Program-made: the position numbers and the translations under genes
Source of the DNA: Chrysogorgia sp. JL179-B06
Taxonomy: Eukaryota > Cnidaria > Anthozoa > Scleralcyonacea > Chrysogorgiidae
Length of the DNA: 64,000 nucleotides
Direction of reading: 5' to 3'
Assembly (NCBI GenBank): GCA_035772405.1
Contig: JAYKKM010000427.1
Coordinates: 3,052,501 to 3,116,500, forward strand
Notes under the pieces: model-generated
Told to the model about the DNA's origin: nothing
Databases searched by the model: none
The model's input: the letters and a program-made list of their open reading frames with translations, nothing else
In this document: positions 56,322-64,000 of the stretch, piece by piece
Numbering within the stretch: the stretch's first letter is position 1
Layout of the letters: each line of letters starts with the position of its first letter

Positions 56322-57600
56322 ATGGATGCTATTGTAAACAAAGATTTTCTGTCATCCAATACAGTCAACCCTGATAATATTGATCCCGTCGGCTTTCTTC
56401 CCGAGGGCAGTGAAGCCTTATCAAAATACATAGAGGAAGATTTAAAAAACGAACAAGATTCAGATGAAGAGTTGAACCGTGATACCAGAGAGAAAACATT
56501 GCTAGGACAGAACACAGAGTTTTTCCTAAAAGCAGCAGAGAAAGGAAAGAAGGAGTTGGTGATAGAAATGCTTCAAAAAGATAAGACATTGGTCAGTTGT
56601 CAAGATTCGGACGGTTACTCTGCATTACATCGCAGTAGTTACAATGGTCATGTTGATATTGTGAAAGTTCTTTTGGAAAATGGGGCAGATATTGCAATCA
56701 AAACAGAAGATAATTGGCAGCCGTTGCACTGTGCGTGTCGATGGGGTAAGGGTTTGGTAATGATACAAGATATACGTAGACAATGTCCGCATTGCCTTAT
56801 GGGAATATTTCAGGGGATGCAAACAAAAGCTCTGCCCTCTATGGTAACCTATTACCAACTCTGACAGGACACCTTGGTATTGACCATAATTAGCATTGAT
56901 GCTTGGTCAGAGGCGTAGGAACAGATTTAAAGTTGGGGGGGGGCTCAGCCCCACATTTAAAATTGGGGGGGGGGGGGCTGAAGCCCCCTTACATCAGATT
57001 TAAACAACTTCTCCCAACTAGTACTATAAGAAATGCTTGGAGACAAATAAGGAGAATTTATATGTTGATACTAGGGCTTCAACAGCCCTGGCGAGAGGGG
57101 TATGTAGCCAGGGCAACAGCCCTAGGGCATGGGCCAAATAAAGGGCCTGAAAGGATAACCATCTTGCAAATCCACATAGAATGATGTTTCTAGTGCATTT
57201 AGGCCTGGGCCTTGGCTTCAAGGGTAACTGACAGTTTCTGGTTGAAAAAAGTGTTCCAGTTAACTTCAACCATTCAACCCCTCTTGTCTTTCTTAGTATG
57301 AGCTATTTGTTTAAGAGAATCTCATTTCTTCTCATTTTAGACAAAACTCTGGTTGCCTCAACCCTTCTACAAAATGGCGCGGACATCAACGCACAAACGT
57401 CAGGTGGCCATACACCATTGCATCTTGCTGCAACACATGCAAGAGACACTGCACTACTGGAAATTTTACTAACAAATAAACAACTTAATCCAAGTGTAAA
57501 AAACTGTCAAAATGAAACTGCACTGGACCTTGCTAAAAAGTCAGGGAGATTTGAGTTTTTGTTTGAGCTGGTTGAACCAAGTGTCGATGTAAAATGGTGA
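56322..57600 (+). CDS. ANKRD49: Ankyrin repeat domain-containing protein 49
   Basis: Two exons, 56322-56745 and 57341-57600, joined in phase 1 (ATGGG|GTAAGG to CATTTTAG), give 227 residues; human is about 239. The acidic N-terminus (EDLKNEQDSDEELNRDT) precedes ankyrin repeats at about 64-97, 98-130 (DGYSALHRSSYNGHVDIVKV), 131-163 (NWQPLHCACRW|DKTLVASTLLQ) and 164-200 (GGHTPLHLAATHARDTALLE). The C-terminus NETALDLAKKSGRFEFLFEL matches the family. Ankyrin repeats bind partner proteins; mammalian ANKRD49 is nuclear and testis-rich, with no known enzyme activity. An upstream acceptor at 56291 implies a 5' UTR exon. ATTAAA at 57641-57646 is a likely poly(A) signal. The intron has two G-runs. Confidence 0.95.
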
Positions 57601-57689
57601 TTTGTTCATTTTGTTAATGGTTGGTTAATGATCATATAATATTAAAATTTTATCAGCATTATGTATAATTGTTATTAATGTTTGCATGG

Positions 57690-58560
57690 ATTAAACAGGG
57701 ATAGATGGCATAGGGAAGGGAGGGAATAGATGGAAGGAAAGGGGGAAGGAAGGACGGAGAGGGATGGAAGGAATAGGAAGGGGAGGAAGGGATGGAGAGG
57801 AATGGAAGGGATAGGAATGGAAGGGGTGGAATGGAAGGATGGAGAGGGATGGAAGGGGAGAAGAGGAATGGAAGGGGAGAAGAGGAATGGAAGGGAGAGG
57901 AATGGAAGGGAGGGAGAGGAATGGAAGGGATGGAGAGGAATGGAAAGGATGGGGAGGAATGGAAGGAAGCAATGGAGAGAGGAAGGAAGGGGGAGGGAAG
58001 GGTAGAGAGGGAAAGGAAGGGATAGAAGCGGAAGATTGAACAAATGAACGGAGGGAGGAAGGAAGGAGGGGAGGAAGGAAGAAAGGGGAGGAAGGGAAGG
58101 AATGGGACAAAGGGAAGGGGAGGAATGGAAGGGGAGGAAGGGAAGGGGAGGAATGGAAGTGGTGGAAGGGGAGGAAGGGGAGGAATGGAAGTGGTGGAAT
58201 GGAAGGAGATGCAATGGAAGGGGAGGAAGGGAAGGGGAGGAATGGAAGTGGTGGAATGGAAGGAGATGCAATGGAAGGGATGGAAAGGATGGAGAGGAAT
58301 GGGAGGAGAGGAATGGAAGGGGGAGTATGGAAGGGGAGGAAGGAAGGGGAGGAAGGAAGGAGGGAAGGAATGGAGAGAGGGGGGAAGGGAAAGGTAGGGA
58401 GGGAAAGGAAGGGAGAGAAGGGGACAAACCAACAAACAAATGAACGGAGGGAGCGAGGAGGTAGGGGAGGAAGGGAGGGAGCTTGGAAGGAGAGGAAGGA
58501 AAGAAGGGGAGAAATGGAAGGGGAGGGAGGAAGGAAGGAAGGAAAGGAAGCAAAAAGGGA
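57690..58560. repeat. (GGAAT)/(GGAAGG) purine-rich minisatellite
   Basis: Roughly 870 bases of GGAATGGAAGGGATGGAGA-type units with higher-order repeats (GAATGGAAGTGGTGGAATGG twice near 58170 and 58240). It fills the gap between the 3' ends of ANKRD49 and the SAM gene. ORFs on both strands are artefacts. Confidence 0.97.
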
Positions 58561-58794
58561 AAGAAAGAAAAATAAAGCTGTGTTAAAAATACTTCAACAA
58601 GAAACACTGTTAAAATGAACATCTTCATAAAACTGAAAACCTATATAACTATAGTAATATAACTAGTAAAGCTGGTGATATCATGTTAACAATATGCTCT
58701 TTACTACTTCCTACACACAACTGCATTAACCTAAACAAATGTTTTAGATAAATTACGTTACTAGTTTAGAAACCTTGTTCACTAACTGTACAGC

Positions 58795-61700
58795 CTATTT
58801 CGTATATACACAACGTAACTCGTCAATTTTAGATTTAATTTTCAATGCAGGTCCTAACTTGATGCCCATCTTATTCGATAAGTGTTCCTCTGTAAGCAAA
58901 ATCAATGCTTGTCCATCAATCTCCTGCTCGCGGAAAACATCGGAATAGTCCATGCACCCCGTCACAGAGTTCACAAACTTGCACACCTCGTCAACGTCCC
59001 ACTGCGCAGCGATGTGCGCAAGTCCTGCATAAACGCGTGCGCCTTGTTCCTCCGGTTCATCGCTGTGAAATTTCAAGTTTTCGTCCCCAGACGAGTGACG
59101 GGATTTCCCACCGGAACTTTGCGCATCGACGTCTTTCCGACCGGAGAATGGATCGCTTCCAGGGGAAGAACTGTGTTCGCTCGCATGGTCATGGTCTTTG
59201 TCTTTCGGCTGTGGGTTAGTTTTATCTTGCTGTCTTTGGTTCGCGCTGGAGCTGCTAAGAATCGCGGGGTCCGCTGTGCTGGCAATATGACGCTCCAATT
59301 CCGGAGTCAACTTTTGAAAGTGCGTCGACAGTAGTTGGTTGCTTGACAACGGATGAGTGAACGAGTAGGGAAACATTGTTGCCATGCCGACGTTCGGGTA
59401 CTCCTGACGTAGTTGCTGGGCGAAGATGTGAGCAGGCAACGGCGTCACCGTTTGCTCGTGGAGAAGTCGGATTTGAGCGGAAGGCGACGACGTCGGCCGA
59501 ACGAACGGTGGTGATAAAATGCGCGGAGAGGTCACGTGTCTGTGTAACCCCAGGTGGGCCTGGGTATGACCATACAGCAGGTTCGAGGAGTATGCCGTGG
59601 ATGGTAAGGTTAGAACAGGGTGATCTAGGGATATTGAATTAGAACGATTGAATTAGTACGATGTGATATGGATTATAATATCATGTGTTAAGCCTTGGTA
59701 AAACCATTATTGTTCGACAATGCTATTATTATATTACTTGTAATATACCCAGAATCTTATCCCAGCATTACCACCACTATATATATACAGAACTCGTGAC
59801 TAAACTCTCGGCAACGGCTTCCGTAGCTCAGTGGTCAGAGCACTGCACTAGCATCGCGAGTTCAATTCCAGCCGGAAGGCCTTAAAGTTTCATTTTTCGC
59901 AACTGGTCCCGGTTTGGTCTAACGGTGAGGAAAATTTCGAGTGTTGGAATATATACATTTTAAGACCAAACCGGGACCAGTTGCGAAAAATGCAACTTCA
60001 AGGCCTTCTGGCTGGAATTGAATCCGCACCCCTGCTGACCACTGAGCTACGGAGGCCGTTGCCGATAGTAGTGTAGCACAGACACGTATAAAACCCACCG
60101 TAATTGTTCGAATAAACGCCGCCCTCGAATAAGCGCCGCATTTTGAGCAAAAAAGTTAATAAGCGCCGCCCTCGAATAAGCGCCGCGGTCCCAGTGCGGC
60201 GCTTATTCGAAGAATTCCATATATAGTCAAAGCGGGTAAAACATCGCAATATCTCTCGCTTCACTAATAGCGCAAAATGCTATGCGTTTTACCCGACTTG
60301 ACTATCACTAAAAACACCACTGTAATGCGATTCTACAACAGCTTTGGTAATTTATTTTCATTAATGGCAATGTTCTTCAGTTCAAAGTGACTATATTTTG
60401 ACGCTCGTCCATTTAGTTCTCTCTCCAAAATTCTGGCATTTCTCAGTTCTGGTGTGAAGGCTGTGAATTTTGCCGGTACAACGAGCCCAACTTCCCTCTT
60501 TCTCTTCCCCGTTGCTTGTGCGACTAGCTGATTTTCGTCTCTTTTAAATAAGCGCCGCCCTCGAATAAGCGCCGCCCTCGAATAAGCGCCGCCCTCGAAT
60601 AGGCGCCGCATGTAAGACGCGAAAATTTTAATTAGCGCCGCGGCGCTTATTCGAACAATTACGGTATCTGTGAACATACCTCTCCCTAGGGATGCTAGAC
60701 CTGTTGCCGTGGAACTCTGGTGTTGTTCACCTTTTGGTTGATGGTCGATTATTTCACGTTTAGGCTCCCGCTGAGACAATCCATCGACAATAAAAGGCAG
60801 CACAGTGTGTGAGGCAAGAGATAACCTGGCTTTAACTAGTGCTTCACTTGCAGTAGGTCGAACATGTTCTTCTAGGGCGGAATGAAACGAGCTTTAGTTA
60901 GTAAAACATAGGAAGGATTTGATTGGATTAGGAAAGGAAGGAAGGAAGGAAAGAAGGAAGGAAGGAAGGAAAGAAGGAAGGAAAGCAGGAAGGAAAGAAG
61001 GAAGGAAATGAGTTAGGAAGAGAGGGAGGGCAGAAAGAAGGGAAAGGAAGGGAAGGAAGGAGGGAGGGAAGGGAAGGAAGTCACAACGCAGGAGTAAAAT
61101 AGTATTTTGCAAAATGATTATCGTGTATTAATTTCGGTTGCTGAACTTTTGTTGTTCCCTAAGTATTCTCACACTCAGTCTTTACCTAGATAGGACACTC
61201 CTCAGAGGTTGGTTACCTCAACTTGTGTTGTTCCCTACGTCTTCTTATACTCATACTTTCACCCAGATAGGACACTCCTCAGAGGTTGGTTACCTCAACT
61301 TCTGTTGTTCCCTAAGTCTTCTCACACTCAGTCTTTCACCTAGATAGGACACTCCTCAGAGGTTGGTTACCTTAACTTGTGTTGTTCCCTAAGTCTTCTT
61401 ACACTATAGTTACACTCAGTCTTTCACCTATGTAGGTTAAATACTGAGTGTAACAACACAAGTTGAGGTAACCAACCTCTGAGGAGTGTCCTATCTAGGT
61501 GAAAGACTGAGTGTTACTGTAGTGAAAGAAGACTTAGGGAACAACACAAGTTGAGATAACCAACCTCTGAGGAGTGTCCTATCTAGGTGAAAGACTGAGT
61601 GCTACTGTAGTGTAAGAAGACTTAGGGAACAACACAAGTTAATGTAATCAACCTCTGAGGAGTATCCTATCTAGGTCAAAGACTGAGTGTTACTGTAGTG

Positions 61701-62229
61701 TAAGAAGACTTAGGGAACAACACAAGTTGAGATAACCAACCTCTGAGGAGTGTCCTATCTAGGTGAAAGACTGAGTGTTACTGTAGTGTAAGAAGACTTA
61801 GGGAACAACAGAAATTGATATATGAACCAACCGGTGAGGAGTGTCCTACCTAGGTCACTCGTCAGATGTTGGTTACCTCTCTTCTTCTCACATATAATAT
61901 AATACGACTGGTGGATTCAATAGTTATCCTTTTCTACAATCCCCCTCCTGCTATGCGTTAGCCACTTTACCTGCACTTGTGTCACTCATACATCGCCTCT
62001 TGACGTCAATACGCCCTCGGTCGAGATCTGGGGAGGAGCTTCTTGGTCTTTTCCCCGGCACCGTAATCATATCCGAGGGTCGATAACACCGGGGTTCGTC
62101 GGAATGCGATCGTCTTGGTCGAGACTCGTCGTCGGCTACATTTTCCGATAAACGAAGTACATTTGGTTGGTCGGCTTCGTCGCTGCTCGCCGAACTCCGT
62201 CGCCACATTGTCGGGAAGCCGTCGGCCAT
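58795..62229 (-). CDS. SAM-domain protein (Polyhomeotic/SAMD7/SAMD11-like)
   Basis: Three exons, 62229-61971, 60871-60680 and 59624-58795, both junctions phase 1, give 426 residues. Residues 1-85 are basic and Ser-rich with possible nuclear signals (GKRPRSSSPD, DVKRRCMSD). The middle is low-complexity with Ser, Pro and Gln. A C-terminal SAM domain covers about 359-422: WDVDEVCKFVNSVTGCMDYS, EIDGQALILLTEEHLSNKMG, IKLGPALKIKSKIDELR. The EIDGQALLLL...LGPALKI pattern is typical of Polyhomeotic, L3MBTL and SAMD7/11 SAM domains, which polymerise in Polycomb PRC1-type repression. Length and lack of an FCS zinc finger fit SAMD7/11 better than PHC. The product is probably nuclear. Orthology is inferred, not shown. 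Confidence 0.85.
59812..60062. mobile_element. Foldback with tRNA-like head at both ends
   Basis: Left arm: CTTCCGTAGCTCAGTGGTCA (A box), GCGAGTTCAATTCCAGCCGG (B box), AAGGCCTT, TTTTTCGCAACTGGTCCCGG. The right arm repeats all of these inverted, ending GAGCTACGGAGGCCGTTGCC. Two SINE heads in inverted orientation share one body, in SAM gene intron 2. Confidence 0.85.
60098..60665. mobile_element. MITE with ACCGTAATTGTTCGAATAA termini
   Basis: ACCGTAATTGTTCGAATAA at 60099-60117 is mirrored by TTATTCGAACAATTACGGT at 60646-60664. Internally the unit CGAATAAGCGCCGCCCT repeats at both ends and at 60545-60610. No coding capacity. In SAM gene intron 2. Confidence 0.85.
60935..61085. repeat. (GGAA)n microsatellite in SAM gene intron 1
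   Basis: GAAGGAAGGAAA and GGGAAGG units over 150 bases, just upstream of exon 2 on the gene strand. On the minus strand this is a (TTCC)n pyrimidine tract. Confidence 0.95.
61185..61865. repeat. Head-to-head inverted array of ~85-115-bp units
   Basis: Three units oriented one way (GGACACTCCTCAGAGGTTGG, TTACCTCAACTTGTGTTGTT, CCCTAAGTCTTCTTACACT, CTCAGTCTTTCACCTA) meet, near 61435, five units in the opposite orientation (AACACAAGTTGAGATAACCA, CCTCTGAGGAGTGTCCTATC). In SAM gene intron 1. Confidence 0.93.
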
Positions 62230-62374
62230 CGATTTCTCAGCGAGATAAGACGGAATTTTCGACAGACCACATTTGTCAGCTAAACGACTACGGTTCTATT
62301 CAGAATAATAAAATAAATATTCAAGTTCAAGCACATCAATTTTAGCCACAAAAAGAGAGTTTATCGTTTTATGT

Positions 62375-62410
62375 TATATTATATATATATAACATAATCT
62401 ATAATATATT
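62375..62410. repeat. AT palindrome
   Basis: TTATATTATATATATATAAC and AATATATTATATT form a short palindromic AT tract. Confidence 0.8.
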
Positions 62411-62439
62411 ATATTTATATGTTGTATAGGATAAACACG

Positions 62440-62645
62440 CGCACATGTTATTCACACTTTTGTGTTTTCATTTCATGAAGGCAAAGATATATAACATTAA
62501 GTCATTATGCATGTGTCACGAAATTCCAGACATTTATTTTGCATATCAAACAAACTGAAATATATCAAAAACAAAGCGAAGAAACGAAAATCTTCAAAAG
62601 AAGTTACTTTATCATTTTAAAAGTTCTTCCAAATAAAACAATTTT
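62440..62645. repeat. Arm of the 35065 foldback family
   Basis: GTTATTCACACTTTTGTGTT, CATGTGTCACGAAATTCCAG and GAAAATCTTCAAAAGAAGTT match 35230-35470 in order. The opposite arm is absent. Confidence 0.8.
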
Positions 62646-62895
62646 TTTTTTTTATGTTATATGGATAACATACGAGATGTACAAGATGTAGTTACAATGC
62701 TGTGGTATTATTATACAATTCTCATGCACAATCTCGATTGTGAATGGCTAAAAAACCTACAGACAATTCTTGATGTCTTGCCACCTACAAAATATCAAAA
62801 ATTGTCTGTAGGTAACGTAATTGTCATTGCGTGGCTTACTTCCTAAACTCCCTAAAGGCTTCTACATTTATAATTGTATATTAAAATAAAACAAT

Positions 62896-63035
62896 TATTG
62901 GATTCGGCTAACACATGATATCAAGAATTATCCAGATCTCTGTCAATGTTATCCACCTCAGCCTTCGGCAGATAACATTGACCTCGGTCTGGATAATTCT
63001 TGATATCATGCTCAGCCTCATCCAATAATTATTTA
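62896..63035. mobile_element. Foldback MITE (ATTATTGGAT ends)
   Basis: ATTATTGGATTCGGCTAACA, CATGATATCAAGAATTATCC and GTCAATGTTATC are mirrored by GATAACATTGAC, GGATAATTCTTGATATCATG and ATCCAATAATTATT around about 62967. Confidence 0.88.
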
Positions 63036-63498
63036 ATATCAACAGCTTTCAATAATTTGTCATCAAGGGTCATAATATTCATCAGACAACTGACAATATT
63101 TCACACTTAATATAAGCTATAAAAAATGACATTCATGCAGACAGACTAAGATATACGAGTTATATCATAAATATACATGTTATTCTGAGTGACTACAATA
63201 TTTACTTTGATAAACGTAAGTTAACGTGACAATCGTCCATGTCGCCTGTCTATTCCAAGCTCCCTTCATTACAATGTTTATTATATATATATAACTCTAA
63301 CTCAACCAAGTATTACTGATATTTAGTGACTGCCGCAAAGGCAGTACATATATATCAATACAATACATATCTAAATAATATCCCTGATGAGGTGTGTCCT
63401 AGTATAGTGCATGTAATACTGATTTAGTAGTACTTCAATTAAAGCATTAAAACATCAATCGAACCAGTACATCATTGTAACCTTCGCTCTCCATCTAA

Positions 63499-63570
63499 GT
63501 CTCGGTAGCTCAATGGTTAGAGCGTCTCACTGGGAATCAGAAGGTTACAGGTTCGATTCCTGTCTGGGAC
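63499..63570 (+). tRNA. tRNA-like sequence, Pro(GGG)-like anticodon
   Basis: Foldable as a cloverleaf: acceptor GUCUCGG/CUGGGAC (wobble pairs included), D arm GCUC/GAGC, anticodon loop CUGGGAA, T arm ACAGG-UUCGAUU-CCUGU. A box TAGCTCAATGGTTAGAGC and B box GGTTCGATTCC are intact. The tail that follows is repeated at 22040-22145 and the head has copies at 50608 and 63767, so a SINE head is more likely than a working tRNA gene. Confidence 0.45.
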
Positions 63571-63766
63571 TCAGAATCATTTTTCTGAGAATGTGAGCTT
63601 GACGATCGTCCATGATGTATTGTCTGTCTACTCCAAGCTCTCCCACATTCACTACAGCAGTGTGTATATTAACACACCCAAGAATTACTGATATATAGTG
63701 ACTGCTGCTGCATAGCTAGTGCATATCAATCGAACCAACACATCATTGCAACCTTCGCTCTCCATC

Positions 63767-63850
63767 TGAGTCTCGGTACCTCAATGGTTAATGCTTCTCA
63801 CTGACAATCAGAAAGTTACATGCAGGTTCGATTCCAGTCCGGGATTTGCG
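63767..63850 (+). mobile_element. Second tRNA-like SINE head, decayed
   Basis: TCTCGGTACCTCAATGGTTA, AATCAGAAAGTTAC and GCAGGTTCGATTCCAGTCCG resemble 63499-63570 with a broken A box. The flanking CTTCGCTCTCCATCT and CATCATTG sequences precede both copies, so the whole ~270-bp block is tandemly duplicated. Confidence 0.75.
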
Positions 63851-64000
63851 CTTGACGATCGTAATAACCGTCGTTTTGAAATTGCCATGGCGATATAGTC
63901 ACTATCACGAATTTCAAAATTGTCGCCGGTCGCTGTATAACCTACACGAACTCTACTTGACCAAAAATGCCATGGTGACGCACAAATTTGTGAGTTTATA

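Noticed and set aside
57659..58628. 317- and 258-residue Ser/Pro/Phe-rich ORFs and opposing Gly/Glu/Arg ORFs
   Set aside because: They read the purine-rich minisatellite; no splice or start context and all frames are open.

Overview
The window is animal nuclear DNA: AT-rich, intron-rich, and packed with transposon debris. Six intron-containing protein genes can be assembled from GT-AG exons whose reading phases agree at every junction. Four are recognisable metazoan orthologues (TTC36, SLC33A1, ZMYND12, ANKRD49). tRNA-derived SINEs, CR1/L2-like LINE fragments, a Gypsy fragment, hAT- and Harbinger-like non-autonomous elements and foldback MITEs fill the rest. The repeat style suggests a marine invertebrate, perhaps a cnidarian, but the species cannot be fixed from this sequence alone.

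Layout. 1-29 kb has no convincing host gene. It holds a ~3.6 kb inverted-repeat structure with an RT fragment beside it (0.35-4.4 kb), a SINE split by a hAT-like element that itself carries a second SINE (5.35-6.36 kb), long AT microsatellites, a ~0.9 kb foldback element (14.4-15.4 kb), a decayed Gypsy pol (15.6-16.9 kb), an internally deleted CR1/L2 element (23.1-24.0 kb) and a tandem array (26.1-26.7 kb). 29.4-31.7 kb carries a two-exon gene for a protein with an imperfect Thr/Gln repeat and a C-terminal death-effector-like domain. 31.7-36 kb is nested foldback elements.

From 36.4 kb the window is gene-dense: TTC36 (+) converges on SLC33A1 (-) with overlapping poly(A) signals. ZMYND12 (-) and a secretory-pathway JmjC/EF-hand gene (-) follow in tandem. 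ANKRD49 (+) lies head-to-head with the JmjC gene, and a SAM-domain gene (-) converges on ANKRD49. Introns and intergenic gaps hold microsatellites, MITEs and a tRNA-headed foldback. The genes show no common pathway: an ER acetyl-CoA transporter, a probable ciliary MYND/TPR protein, an ER/secreted oxygenase-like protein, two small repeat-scaffold proteins, a Polycomb-type SAM protein and a death-fold protein.

The most unusual signal is a scatter of hammerhead-ribozyme-like motifs (CUGANGA, hairpin, GAAACGU, short helix I) in at least four sequence families across 2.7-48.8 kb, several inside inverted-repeat elements. They resemble the ribozymes known from Penelope-like elements and retrozymes, but each has an extra A after the first core block or a core substitution, so activity is uncertain.
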